From Bacilli bacterium (lineage in GTDB: Bacteria; Bacillota_I; Bacilli_A; ML615J-28; CAG-313), in the NCBI GenBank assembly GCA_017398545.1, contig JAFQFT010000051.1, forward strand, positions 1 to 49,126: DNA of 49,126 nt, in the 5' to 3' direction. A program made the position numbers and the translations under genes. Below, in pieces: positions 16,150-27,900 of the stretch. Positions within the stretch are counted from its first letter, which is position 1. Every line of letters begins with the position of its first letter. The notes below the pieces were generated by a model, which made no database searches, was not told the origin of the DNA, and saw only the letters and a list, made by a program, of their open reading frames with translations.

Positions 16150-17976
16150 ATGAGTAAAATTATTGGTATTGACTTAGGTACAACAAATTCATGTGTATCT
16201 GTTATTGAAGGTGGCGAAGCTACTGTTATTGTAAACACAGATGGATTTAGAACTACTCCATCAGTTGTTGCGTTTAGAAATGGTGAAATTATCGTTGGTG
16301 AAAATGCACGTCGTCAAGCTGCTACAAACCTTGACACAGTATTTTCTATAAAACGTCATATGGGGACTGATCATAAAATCCATATTAATTCAACAAATAA
16401 AGATTATACACCACAAGAAATCTCTGCAATGATTCTTCAAAACTTAAAAGCTACTGCAGAAGCATATCTTGGTAGCCCTGTAACTGAAGCTGTTATTACA
16501 GTTCCTGCATACTTTAATGATGCACAACGTCAAGCAACTAAAGATGCTGGTAAAATTGCAGGTCTTGAAGTAAAACGTATTATTAATGAACCTACTGCAG
16601 CAGCACTAGCATATGGTATTGATAAAAATAGTGATAAAGAACAAACTATTTTAGTTTATGACCTAGGTGGTGGAACATTTGACGTATCTGTATTAAGTTT
16701 AGCTGATGGTACTTATGAAGTATTATCAACAGCAGGTAATAATAAACTTGGTGGTGATGACTTTGATAATCGTTTAGTTAATCATTTACTATCAGAATTC
16801 AAGAAAATGAATGGTATTGATTTATCTAATGATAAATCAGCAATGTTTAGATTAAAACTTGCTGCAGAAGAAGCTAAAAAAACTTTAAGTAATGTTACAA
16901 CTGCTAATGTAAATATTCCATTTATTACAATGACTAATGGTATGCCTGTTCACTTTGATGTATCTGTAACTCGTGCTACATTTGAATCATTAATTAAAGA
17001 TTTAGTTGATTCAACTTGTGTTGCAGTACGTGATGCATTAAAACAAGCTAAGATTACAGCAAGAGATCTTGATCAAGTATTATTAGTTGGTGGTTCTACA
17101 CGTGTTCCATGTGTTCAAGAATTAGTTAGAAGAGAACTTGGTAAAGAACCTAACCGTTCAATCAACCCTGATGAAGTTGTTGCAATGGGTGCTGCTATTC
17201 AAGCTGGTGTTTTAGCAGGTGATGTTAATGACGTATTATTATTAGATGTAACTCCATTATCACTTGGTATTGAAACTTTAGGTGGTGTTTCAACAGTTAT
17301 TATTCCTCGTAATACAACTATTCCGACAACTAAATCTCAAGTATTCTCAACTGCTGCCGATAATCAACCTGCTGTTGATATCCATGTAGTTCAAGGTGAA
17401 AGAAGTATGGCTGCTGATAATAAGACACTTGGTCGTTTCCAATTATCAGGTATTCCTCTTGCACCTCGTGGTGTTCCTCAAATTGAAGTTAAATTTGATA
17501 TTGATGCTAATGGTATTGTTCATGTTTCTGCTAAAGATTTAGGTACTGGAAAAGTACAAACTATTACAATTACTGGTAACTCAAGTCTTTCTGAAGAAGA
17601 AATTGATCGTATGGTTAAAGAAGCTGAAGCAAATGCAGATGCTGATAAAGCTAAGAAAGAAGAAGCTGATTTAAGAAATGAATGTTCTCAATACATCTTC
17701 CAAATTGAACAATCTATGAAAGATTTAGGTGCTGAAGTTACTGAAGATGAAAAGAATCAAGTTGAAAATGCGATTAAAGAATTACAAGAAGCTTTAAATG
17801 GTAGTGATTTAGAATTAATTAAAACTAAGAAAGAAGCATTACTTACAGCTGCTCAAGGTGTTGCTACTAAAGCATATCAAAAAGCACAAAATGAACAAAA
17901 TGCAGGAAATGGTTCTCAAAATGACGATGGCACTATTAATGCTGATTTTGAAGACATTTCTGATGATAAAAAATAA
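16150..17976 (+). CDS. dnaK: Chaperone DnaK (Hsp70)
   Basis: 608 residues, as expected. The ATPase domain starts [15 protein letters not shown] and includes [42 protein letters not shown] and LVGGSTRVP. The substrate-binding domain follows from about residue 365 ([18 protein letters not shown]). The tail ends in an acidic stretch with ADFEDISDD. Like other Gram-positive DnaKs it lacks the extra ATPase segment of Proteobacteria. AGGAGG precedes the ATG. Codon use is biased as in strongly expressed genes. Confidence 0.99.
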   Translation: MSKIIGIDLGTTNSCVSVIEGGEATVIVNTDGFRTTPSVVAFRNGEIIVGENARRQAATNLDTVFSIKRHMGTDHKIHINSTNKDYTPQEISAMILQNLKATAEAYLGSPVTEAVITVPAYFNDAQRQATKDAGKIAGLEVKRIINEPTAAALAYGIDKNSDKEQTILVYDLGGGTFDVSVLSLADGTYEVLSTAGNNKLGGDDFDNRLVNHLLSEFKKMNGIDLSNDKSAMFRLKLAAEEAKKTLSNVTTANVNIPFITMTNGMPVHFDVSVTRATFESLIKDLVDSTCVAVRDALKQAKITARDLDQVLLVGGSTRVPCVQELVRRELGKEPNRSINPDEVVAMGAAIQAGVLAGDVNDVLLLDVTPLSLGIETLGGVSTVIIPRNTTIPTTKSQVFSTAADNQPAVDIHVVQGERSMAADNKTLGRFQLSGIPLAPRGVPQIEVKFDIDANGIVHVSAKDLGTGKVQTITITGNSSLSEEEIDRMVKEAEANADADKAKKEEADLRNECSQYIFQIEQSMKDLGAEVTEDEKNQVENAIKELQEALNGSDLELIKTKKEALLTAAQGVATKAYQKAQNEQNAGNGSQNDDGTINADFEDISDDKK

Positions 17977-18007
17977 TTATCATAAAATATGATAGGAGGC
18001 TATTAAG

Positions 18008-19117
18008 GTGGCAGCAAAGCGAGATTATTATGAAGTACTAGGTGTACCAAAAGACGCCTCACAAGAAGACATAAAGAAGGCTTATCGTGCCCTTGCAAAA
18101 AAATATCATCCTGATATTTGTAAAGAACCAAATGCTAATGAAAGATTTGCAGAAATTCAAGTTGCATATGATTGTTTAAGTGATCCTGAAAAAAGATCAA
18201 ATTACGATCGCTTTGGAACAGAAGATGTAAATGGTGGATTTGGTGGTGGACAAGGGTTCGATGGATTCTCTGGATTTGGTGGATTTGAAGATATTTTTAG
18301 TAGCTTTTTTGGTGGTGGATCACGTGGTAAAAGTGGCCCTGCTAGAGGAAGAGATATTGAACAACAAGTCACGCTTACATTTGAAGAAGCATGTTATGGT
18401 GTAAGAAAAGAAATTAAATTTGTAAGATTTGATACATGTACAAAATGTGGTGGAACTGGAGCATATTCAAGAAATGATATATCAACTTGTAGTAGATGTA
18501 GCGGTAGAGGAAGAGTAATTACAGTTCAAAATACAATTTTAGGACAAATGAGATCAGAATCAGAATGTCCTGAATGTCGTGGTACTGGACAAAAGATTAC
18601 TAAAGCTTGTCCAGATTGTAATGGTCAAGGTCGTCGTCGTGTCTCTAAAAATATAGAAGTTAATATCCCTGCTGGTATTGACAATGATCAAACAATTCGT
18701 GTCGCTGGTGAAGGTGAAGCAGGAACAAGAGGTGGAACTCAAGGTGATTTATTTGTCCATGTTAATGTAAAAGATCATGAGTTCTTTGTTAGAGATGGAA
18801 ATAATATTTTATTAGAATTACCAATTACATTTAGCCAAGCAGCACTTGGTGATGTAATTGATGTTAAAACAATTCATGGTCCAGTTAAAATGACAATTAA
18901 AGCTGGTACTCAAACTGGAGATAAATTTAGACTAGCTGATAAAGGTATTGATAATAAGATTACTAAGAAGGTTGGTCATCAAATTGTTATAGTTAAAGTT
19001 GTAACTCCAACTAACTTAACACCTAAACAAAAAGAATTATTTAAAGAACTAGCAGATACTGATGAAACAAGTGGAAATAAAATTTTTGATCGTATAAAAA
19101 AGTTTTTTAAAAAGTAA
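18008..19117 (+). CDS. dnaJ: Chaperone DnaJ (Hsp40)
   Basis: 369 residues from a GTG start behind AGGAGG. J-domain residues 5-70 with YHPDI (HPD motif), then a Gly/Phe-rich linker (about 75-115). The zinc domain has four CxxCxGxG repeats: [32 protein letters not shown]. The C-terminal substrate domains follow ([20 protein letters not shown]). It delivers clients to DnaK and stimulates its ATPase. It is the last gene of the operon, closed by a terminator. Confidence 0.99.
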   Translation: MAAKRDYYEVLGVPKDASQEDIKKAYRALAKKYHPDICKEPNANERFAEIQVAYDCLSDPEKRSNYDRFGTEDVNGGFGGGQGFDGFSGFGGFEDIFSSFFGGGSRGKSGPARGRDIEQQVTLTFEEACYGVRKEIKFVRFDTCTKCGGTGAYSRNDISTCSRCSGRGRVITVQNTILGQMRSESECPECRGTGQKITKACPDCNGQGRRRVSKNIEVNIPAGIDNDQTIRVAGEGEAGTRGGTQGDLFVHVNVKDHEFFVRDGNNILLELPITFSQAALGDVIDVKTIHGPVKMTIKAGTQTGDKFRLADKGIDNKITKKVGHQIVIVKVVTPTNLTPKQKELFKELADTDETSGNKIFDRIKKFFKK

Positions 19118-19156
19118 ATAAAATAGAACTGCTTTAAAAGTAGTTCTATTTTATTT
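19118..19156 (+). terminator. Intrinsic terminator of the hrcA-dnaJ operon
   Basis: 10-bp stem 19121-19130 with 19142-19151, 11-base loop, then TTATTTCTT. The A-run before the stem makes it partly bidirectional, but there is no opposing gene. Confidence 0.85.
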
Positions 19157-19157
19157 C

Positions 19158-19186
19158 TTGAAATTAATTTTAAAAAAGAGTATAAT
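19158..19186 (+). promoter_or_regulatory. Promoter of the 837-residue amidase lipoprotein gene
   Basis: -35 TTGAAA (19158-19163), 17-base spacer, -10 TATAAT (19181-19186), 31 bases before the ATG. The -35 follows directly after the dnaJ terminator. Confidence 0.8.
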
Positions 19187-19216
19187 ATTATCGGAAAAAA
19201 GTGAGGGCTTTAAAAA

Positions 19217-21730
19217 ATGAAACATTTACAAAGAATTATTTTTAGTATTATTGTTGTTTGTATTTTATGTGTAAGCATAAGCTGTGGAAAAAAATATACT
19301 GTTAAATTCATAAATGATAATGAAACTATTAAAGAAGTAGAAGTTAAAAAAGGAGAAAAAATTTCTGCAGAGGTAGTTTCTAAAAATGGTTATGAATTTG
19401 TTGGATGGTATTTAAATGATGAATTATATGATTTTGATTTAGAAGTTAAATCTGATATTACACTTTCATCTAAATGGAATGCTATAAACTACAATATAAT
19501 TTATGATTTACATGGTGGGGTAAATAATGAATCTAATCCTTCTTTATATACTGTAGAAAATGAAGTAGTACTATTAGAACCTACAAAAGAAGGTAATGAT
19601 TTCTTAGGATGGCTTTTAAATGATGAATTAGTTACTAAAATTCCTGCTAGTACTACTGGAGAATTAAAACTTGAAGCTGTATGGCTTGAAAGATTATATA
19701 ATATTATTTATCATTTAGATGGTAGTGAAAATAATTTAAGTAATCCAACTTCATATACAATTAAAGATAATGTTATATTCAAAGAACCTACTAAAGAAGG
19801 TTATAATTTCTTAGGGTGGTATTCAAATGATGAATTAATAACTGAAATTCCTGTTGGCTCAACTGGTGATATTGAAGTAATAGCTAAATGGGAAAAAGTA
19901 GAACCTAGATTTACAGTTTCAGGAACTAAGAAATTTTATGATGAAGGAACTACTAAATTAACTGCAAAATTAAGTTCTGATGTTGATAAACCTACATATA
20001 CTTGGAAAGTAGAAGACGAAGATGTTGCGTTGATTGATGCAACAGGTAAAAATAACATTACATTATATGGTGTTAATCCAGGTAAAACAATTGTATATGT
20101 TACTGCAACTTATTCAGATGGAACAGTAGAATGTGTAGAAGTTGAAATTGAAGTATTAGGAAATGATTTTGATATTACTTATGAACTTAATCAAAATGAC
20201 GCTTTAATTTTACCAAGTGATGCAATTACTACTTATAATACTGGTGAATTACCTATTAAACTTCCTGTATTAGAACGTGAATATTATGTTTTTGCAGGTT
20301 GGATGATCGAAGGTTATGAAGGAGTGTTTACTGAACTTACTAGAGAAGATAATATTGATGGAAACTTAATTTTAAGTCCTAAATGGTTATATCCTCATAT
20401 GAAATTAAGTTTTGATAATAATCTTGCTACTGTTGAATTAAATGAAACTGTTAAATTACTTGTAGAAGCCAATGATTTTGATGAAAATGTAATTGCAAAT
20501 GGATTTATTTTTAAGAGCTTAAATGAGAATATTGTAACAATTGATGAAGATGGTAACATTTATGGTGTTGCACTTGGATATGCTGAAATAATAGTTTGTC
20601 TAAAAGATGATGAATCTGTTAATACATCTATTGGAATTACTGTTACTGAAGAATATACATCAATGAATGAAGTTTTAGAATATTTGGTTAGTATTGCAGA
20701 AAGTAATAATATTGTTAAAAATATTAAAGTAACTGGTTGGCAAAGAGTGTATTCTCATGAACTTAGAACAAGTGTTATTGGTTATTTATTTGAGGACTTA
20801 GTTATTACTGAAAATATCGCACCACTTGGTAATGGTGTTCGTCCTGGTACTATATACAAAAAAGAATATATTTGTGTTCATGATACTGGTGATGTAGACT
20901 TTACTGCAAAAGATTGGAGTGACACTGTTTATAATAACTATAATCCTTTAACTGGTAAAACATATGGTGCAAGTTATCAATATGTTATAGATGCTAAAGA
21001 TTGTTACCATAATATCCCAGATAATGAAAGAAGCTATCATGCTGGTGATGGTAATAGAACATATGAAGAAGTTGCAAGTGGTGTTTATGGAACTGAAAAA
21101 TATCCTACTATTACAATTACTACTGATGGTTATTATGCTATTAATGGTGAAAAATCAACGATTATAGCACCAACTGGTTCTAATGGTGAAATATTAAAAA
21201 CATCTGATATTAATGACTATGGAATTCGTTGTGTAGTTAGAGATGGTCAATACTATCTAGGTAAAACATGGTATGATACTACATATCGTAAGATTGGAAA
21301 TTACGGTGGTAATAATAACTCAATAGGTATAGAATCATGTGTTACTGAAGGTGATGATATCTATTATACTTGGCAAAGACTTGCGAAACTAGTTGCTAAA
21401 TTAATGGATGAAAATGATTTAACAATTGATGATGTAGTTACTCATCACTATTTTAGTGGTAAAAATTGTCCACAAACAATGCGTGAAGCAGGATTCTATA
21501 TGCATTTTAAAAAGTTAGTTGAAATCGAATATACAATTTTACAATTTGTAAAACAAGGATACAAGCTTTCATTTGAATCTAACAATACAGAATATGTAAA
21601 TAATTTAGGTAGAGTAATTAAAACTACTCCTGTTGCAAAAACAGTTAGTTACACTATTACTGTAGAAAAAGATGGTATTACTAATTCAATTACTTTATCA
21701 TCAGTAATTCAATTTACTCCATACTTATAA
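19217..21730 (+). CDS. Lipoprotein with InlB B-repeats, Ig-like domains and N-acetylmuramoyl-L-alanine amidase
   Basis: 837 residues. A lipoprotein-type signal ends in SISC with C23; the -3 residue is Ser, so the lipobox is slightly off consensus. In order: three beta-grasp B-repeats (about 27-226, each ending in GW...W), a BIG2-like Ig domain (about 228-315), a fourth B-repeat (316-391), a second BIG2-like domain (392-478), then an amidase_2 (PGRP-fold) domain. The zinc site is H555 (VHDTGD), H743 or H744 (THHYFSGKNCP) and C751, with HAGD at 608 and GIESCV typical of the family. A tail of about 55 residues follows. It should cut the MurNAc-L-Ala bond in peptidoglycan at the outer face of the membrane. 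It is a single-gene unit with its own promoter and terminator, and a smaller relative of the next gene. Confidence 0.85.
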   Translation: MKHLQRIIFSIIVVCILCVSISCGKKYTVKFINDNETIKEVEVKKGEKISAEVVSKNGYEFVGWYLNDELYDFDLEVKSDITLSSKWNAINYNIIYDLHGGVNNESNPSLYTVENEVVLLEPTKEGNDFLGWLLNDELVTKIPASTTGELKLEAVWLERLYNIIYHLDGSENNLSNPTSYTIKDNVIFKEPTKEGYNFLGWYSNDELITEIPVGSTGDIEVIAKWEKVEPRFTVSGTKKFYDEGTTKLTAKLSSDVDKPTYTWKVEDEDVALIDATGKNNITLYGVNPGKTIVYVTATYSDGTVECVEVEIEVLGNDFDITYELNQNDALILPSDAITTYNTGELPIKLPVLEREYYVFAGWMIEGYEGVFTELTREDNIDGNLILSPKWLYPHMKLSFDNNLATVELNETVKLLVEANDFDENVIANGFIFKSLNENIVTIDEDGNIYGVALGYAEIIVCLKDDESVNTSIGITVTEEYTSMNEVLEYLVSIAESNNIVKNIKVTGWQRVYSHELRTSVIGYLFEDLVITENIAPLGNGVRPGTIYKKEYICVHDTGDVDFTAKDWSDTVYNNYNPLTGKTYGASYQYVIDAKDCYHNIPDNERSYHAGDGNRTYEEVASGVYGTEKYPTITITTDGYYAINGEKSTIIAPTGSNGEILKTSDINDYGIRCVVRDGQYYLGKTWYDTTYRKIGNYGGNNNSIGIESCVTEGDDIYYTWQRLAKLVAKLMDENDLTIDDVVTHHYFSGKNCPQTMREAGFYMHFKKLVEIEYTILQFVKQGYKLSFESNNTEYVNNLGRVIKTTPVAKTVSYTITVEKDGITNSITLSSVIQFTPYL

Positions 21731-21737
21731 AAAAATG

Positions 21738-21770
21738 AAATAGAGGTATAGTTTATATCTCTATTTTTTT
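21738..21770 (+). terminator. Intrinsic terminator after the 837-residue lipoprotein gene
   Basis: 13-bp stem (one G-U pair) 21738-21750 with 21754-21766, loop GTT, then a T-run to 21770. The following 21771-21913 is AT-rich and shows nothing I can name. Confidence 0.9.
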
Positions 21771-21913
21771 GATGTTAAAATATAAATTATATATGCTATT
21801 AACAATTGTAATAAACTATTGAAAAAGTAGGAAAAAATTAAAAAGAAAATAAGTGAAAAATAAAGTTTTTAAGGGCAATAATTTAAAAAATAATAAAAAT
21901 ACTATGAAAACGC

Positions 21914-21942
21914 TTGTCAAAAAATTAAAAAAGTGTTATAAT
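21914..21942 (+). promoter_or_regulatory. Strong promoter of the giant lipoprotein gene
   Basis: -35 TTGTCA (21914-21919), 17-base spacer, -10 TATAAT (21937-21942). The leader is about 30 bases, ending in AAAGGAGAA before the ATG at 21980. Confidence 0.88.
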
Positions 21943-21979
21943 AAAGTGTAAAAAGTTCGAAAGGAAAAGGAGAATTTAC

Positions 21980-24900
21980 ATGAATTTGAGAAAAAGAATT
22001 TTCTTAGTTTTAGTGTCTCTACTTGTAGTTTTAGGTATCGCTGCATGTACATCTGCTGCTGATACAGTAAAAATTGCTTTCGGAAGCGATGATTATACTG
22101 TTAGAGAAGGCCAAACTATTAGTTTAGACATTAATATTTCTGCTGGTTCAAACTATGATGTTAATAAAGTTAGAAGTGAACTTATTTATACATCTAGTGA
22201 TCCAAATGTTGCCAAATTTGTTGACGGTAAGTTAATAGGTGTTGGCATGGGTGAAACTGAAATTAAAGTTGAATGGTCACAAAAGGCTATCGTTTTTGAT
22301 AAGGCACACGTTACTGTATTTACAAATCAAACACCTGATATCGTGTTTACAGAATACAGTCCTAACATGCTAAAGGGTTCTGTTCAAACAATTAATTATA
22401 GATTTGACCCTATTTATTCTGACGCTCCTGTTAGATGGGAATCTGCTAATCCAGATCTTGCAGTTGTTGATCAAAATGGTCAAGTAACAGCTGTTGGTGT
22501 TGGTGAAGCTACTATTATTGCTTATGTTTCAGATGGTTTTGCTGAAACTGCATTCGTAGTAAAAATCAATATTGAAGAAAGTGATTTTGCTATTGAATAT
22601 GTATTAAACGGTGGTGTTAACTCTGAAGAAAACCCTGCTGGTTATAATACTTTACTTACTCCACTTGAATTAAAAGCTGCTACTAGAGAAGGTTATACAT
22701 TCGCTGGTTGGTATGCTGATGAAGCATGTACAGTTGAAGCTGGTACAATTGCTGAAGGTTCAAAAGGTGATGTTAAAGTTTATGCTAAATGGGATATCGT
22801 AACATATAACGTTAGCTATGAATTAGCTGGTGGTGTTAATGCAGAAGCTAACCCTGCTACTTATACTGTTGAAGATGAAATCACATTAGCTAACCCTACA
22901 AAAGTTGGTTATAACTTTGCTGGTTGGTATGCTGATGCTGAATATACAGTTGCTGCTGATAAAGTAAATAAAGGTACTACTGGTGATTTAACTGTTTATG
23001 CTAAATGGGAAGCTGCAGTTTATAACATTACTTATGATTTAGATGGTGGTGTAAATGCAGAAGCTAACCCTGCTACTTATACAGTAGAAGATGAAGTTGT
23101 ACTTGCTGAACCTACTAAAGAAAATCATTCATTCTTAGGTTGGGTTGATGCTGAAGGTAATGCCGTTACTGGTATTGCAAAAGGCTCTACTGGTGATGTT
23201 GCTGTTAAAGCTACATGGAAATTAAATGCATTTAATATTACTTATGACCTAAATGGTGGTTCATTTGTATCTGCATATGCTTATGCTGATCATGCAGCTG
23301 TAGTTGCTGATTTCGTTAAAGATTTCAATGCTCATTCTGGTAAAACAGTTAAAGCTGATGGTTCTGACTTCTTTGCAAGAACATGGGTTGCTACTGGAAG
23401 TGCCGGATATAAATTCTTAACAAGTGCTGAATATAGTGCTAAATGGTCATGGGTATTAAACTTAATTAATGATTCACGTATTGCTAGAGGTAAAGCTGCT
23501 TTAACTGAAACTGATAATCAAGCTGAAGCTCGTGGTGAAATCCACACATTCTTAAATCTATGTGGTACTACTGATACTTCTGGTTATGGTTCAGATCATA
23601 CTGGTTTAACATTTGAAGCTTATGCTGCTAAGTATTTACCTACTAATCCAGAAATTCCTGCTGTTGTTTATCAATATGAAGTAGGTGTTGAAACATTATT
23701 ACCTCTTGCTGAAAAAGCTGATCATGCATTTATCGGTTGGGGTGTTGCTAAAGAAGAAACTATTACAGCTTCTGCAAACTCTAATTTCTGGGGTAACTAT
23801 GCTAACCATATCTTCTTATTCAAGAAGGGTGCTGTTACTAAAGCATTATATTCATTCAGAGTATCTATTACAATGCAAGAAAATGGTTCATATGTAGTAT
23901 CTGCTATTGGTAAATCTGGTGATTCTGTTTATGATTACTCAGGTGATTATGTATTAATGATTTCTGACAGTTATGGTAAAGTTGCTGATACAGCTGCATT
24001 CAAAGAAGCTGTTCAAGTAGGTGACGTTGTTAACTTTGTTGGTGATCCTGCTACTGGTAATGCTACAGTTGAATTAATGAATGTTTACAATAAGATTTCT
24101 GCTGATACAGTTGGTGATCTTAACTTAACTGCTTTATATGCTGAATTAAAAGATAATTATGCATTATCATATGATTTAAACGGTGGTACATTATCTGAAA
24201 ATGCTCCTGTTGAATACTTATGTTCTACTGGATTAAAACTTGAAATGACTGCTTCTAAATCTGGTTATGAATTCGTTGGTTGGAGTCTATCTAATGGTGG
24301 TGCAATCGTTACTGAAATTCCTCAAGGAACAAGAGGCGATGTTACATTATATGCAAATTATAAAGCTGCTACTTATAAGATTGAATATGAATTAAACGGT
24401 GGTACATTCTCTGTTGATTCTGTTGCTTATATTTATGATAATTATGATGCATTAGTTGCTGATTTCTTAGCTGATTATGCTGGTAAATATGGTTTAACTG
24501 GTTTAACTGCTGTTAACTTCTATACTAAGACTTCTTCATTTGGTGTTGCTCCATTCTGGAATGATGCTGAACTTGCTGCTAAATGGTCTTGGTTACAAGA
24601 ATTTATTTTAGGCTATAACGAAAATTATAGTGGTTTATCTTATATGAAGAATGCTTCAAGTGCTGCTAACTACAATAAGTATTGGCGTGCTAATTTAGCT
24701 GCATTCTTACAACAAGGCAAATTAACTTCTCCACTTACTATGGACTTTACTGGTCTTGATACTGAAGCTTGGTGGGAAGCTAATGTTCCTACAAAAGTTG
24801 TTACTGTTGCTGCTAATCCTAAATATGAATATACTGTTGAAGAATTACCATTTACTCTTGAAGTTCCAATGCGTGATGGTGTTGAATTCATTGGTTGGTG

Positions 24901-27900
24901 CTTAAGTGATAATTATCGTAACGAATTCTTAGAATTACCTGCAGGTACTGTTGGTGATATCAAATTATATGCTAAATGGTCTGATACAGAAGAAGTATTA
25001 TATACTTATAACATTAATTATGAATTAGACTATGGTCGTTTCGAAGGTGAATATGTAAATTCTTATGTTGAAACAATTGGTGTTTCTTCACTTCCTAAAC
25101 CTGTAAAAGTTGGTTATACATTTGTTGGTTGGACACTTAAAGCTGATTCAACTGAATATGTAACTTCAATTGGTGCTGAAGTTGTTGGTGATGTTACTTT
25201 ATATGCTCATTGGACAGAAAAAGAATCTAAACTTCCTACAGTACTTTATGTTGGTGCTGATAAAGAATACAAGACTCTTGCTGAAGCATTAGCTGCTTGC
25301 TCTAAGGGTGATACAATCATCTTATCTGCTGGTACTTATGAAGGTGCTACTATTACTAAGACAGTTACAATTAAAGGTCCAAATGCTGATGTAAATCCTA
25401 ACACTGATACACGTTATGCTGAAGCAGTTATTACTGGTGATTTAGTTGTTGCTGCTGATGGTGTTGTTATTAATGGTGTTAATTTAGATGGTAAAGGTAG
25501 AATTAAGACTGATGATAATCAAAGTATTGATGGAATTACAATTGCTAATGTTTTAGTTACAAATAACTCACATAGTAGTAGTTCTGATACTGCATTTAAC
25601 CTAACAGTTAATACTGCTTATGTTGTATCTAATGTTCAAATCTTAAATTGTAGAGTTGAAAAAGGTACAGGTCGTCAAATGGCTCTTATTACTAATAATA
25701 TTCATAACTTAACAATTGATGGTTGTGAATTCTATGCTACATATTCAACATATAATGATGCATTAAAACTTGCTAATGCTGGTACAAGTGGTGTTACTGG
25801 TAAATTAGTAATCACTAATAACCATTTCCAAGACTTTGCTCAATATATGGTTTGGGTTATGAAGTATGGTGCATTAGAAGTTGTATTATCTGATAATACA
25901 TTTAAACATATCGGTCAAACAGCTGGTTCTCATGGTATTATTAGATTTGCTACATTTACTGGTACTGAATCTGATCAAGTTAATCTTGAAATGACATATA
26001 ACACATTAGAAGAAGGTTATATGGTATTAAGAATTGATGCTGCTGATAAACTAACTGCTGATAATGGATTATTCGTAGTTAACTATAATAATGTTGTATC
26101 TACTTCTGATACTGTATTAGTTAAGAATTCTTCTACAAAAGCTGTTGTAACTTGTGATAGTAACTATTGGGGTTCTTACCCAGTTGCTGATTCTGCATTC
26201 GTTAATGCAACTCATACTAATGACTTAGGCGCTGCTGAAGAAATTCCTTCTAAAGAAGAAGCTTGGTTAAATGGTAAATTAGTCGTTGGTGCAGATCAAA
26301 CTTATAAGACAATTGCTGAAGCTTTAGCTGTTGCTAAAGAAGGTGATGAAATTTACCTAACTGCTGGTTCTTATGATGAAGCTGTAACAATTACTGTTGC
26401 TAACTTAACTATTTATGGTCCTAATCATGGTGTTTTAGGTACTGCTGAACGTGCTGCTGAAGCTGTTCTACTTCAACCTGTAGTTATTGAAGCTGCTGGT
26501 GTTACTTTAGATGGTGTTCAATTAGGTGCTACTGCTAACGTTAAAGTTAAAGCTAATAATGTTACATTAACTAACCTTCATAGTGTTTCTTCAACATTCT
26601 TAAAGAATGGTTCAACTAACCGTAATGCTGTTGTTGTTACTGATGGTGCAATCTCTAACTTAGAATTATCTAATTCTTACTTCAACATTGGTTCTGGAAC
26701 ATACTTAAAAGGTGTTTATGCTAATGATACAGCTGTAACTAACTTAGTAATTAAGAATAACTACTTCACTCATGAAGGTACTGATAACTCTACTCTATCT
26801 GACTGTCTATCTATGTATAACTCTGCTGGTACTCTAGATATTATTGGTAATACATTTGAATGGATTACTGATGACTGGTGTATTATGCTTGGTTCTACTG
26901 GATGTAATGCAGAAGTAATTAATGTTATTGATAACAGCTTCATTGGTAAAACTATTGATGGTAAAGATTATTATACTTGTGGTATTATGTTACGAAAAGC
27001 TCCTGCTGGATGTCAAGTTAATGTAATTCATAACTATTGGGGCTACTTAGCTGGTACTATTATTTCTGGTAGATACTCTGTAGCTGGTGCTGAATTTAAT
27101 ATCTTCTTCAATAAGTTTGAAAATATGACATATCGTCAAGATTCATCTAACATCGGTTCTGGTACATTCAATTATGATGGTAACTACTATGGTAAACCTG
27201 TTCATTCAAGTGCTACATATTGTACAGACTATGGTATCGTAACTGATCCTGCAGTTTGTGATGAATTATATGCTGCATGGAAACTTGGTCAAAGCATCGA
27301 AGATCCTGAAGTATATTCTAATTTAACTTATGTATTAGACGGTGGTGTATTAGAAGCTGGTTATGATGTTAAATACCTAGAAGGTCAAAAAGTTGCATTA
27401 TATAGTGCTTCTAAAGAAGGCTTCAAATTCTTAGGTTGGTCATTAGATGCTGAAGGTTCTAAGATTTATAAAGAAATCCAAAAGGATTGGAAAGGCGATA
27501 TTACATTATACGCTCAATATGTTGAAATCTTCGAATTAGAATATGATTTAGATGGTGGTGAATCAGAAGAATTAGTATATAGTGCTACTGATGGTACTAC
27601 TGTTAAACTTCCTACTCCAGCTAAACATGCTCATGTATTCTTAGGTTGGACATTAGAAAAAGGTTCTGAAGATTATATTTCTGAAATTAAAGTTACTTCA
27701 GATGTTAAATTATATGCTAATTGGTTTGAAGCTACATTCTACTATATCACTTATGAATTAAATGGTGGTAGTATTAAATATGCTTCAAGAGAAGAATTAG
27801 TTCAAGATTTCGTTAATGATTATAGCTCTACATTAGGTAAAGGTTATGCAACTGCTGCTGATATTTCAACAGGTAGCTTCTCTGATATCGATTACCATAC

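Noticed and set aside
21771..21913. A regulatory RNA in the gap before the giant lipoprotein
   Set aside because: The stretch is AT-rich with no stable hairpin or recognisable aptamer; only the promoter at 21914-21942 is supported.
24670..24891. Minus-strand frame inside the giant lipoprotein gene
   Set aside because: It is the reverse of well-supported domain sequence, and other frames in this gene at 23685-23897 and 29415-29699 are likewise shadows.
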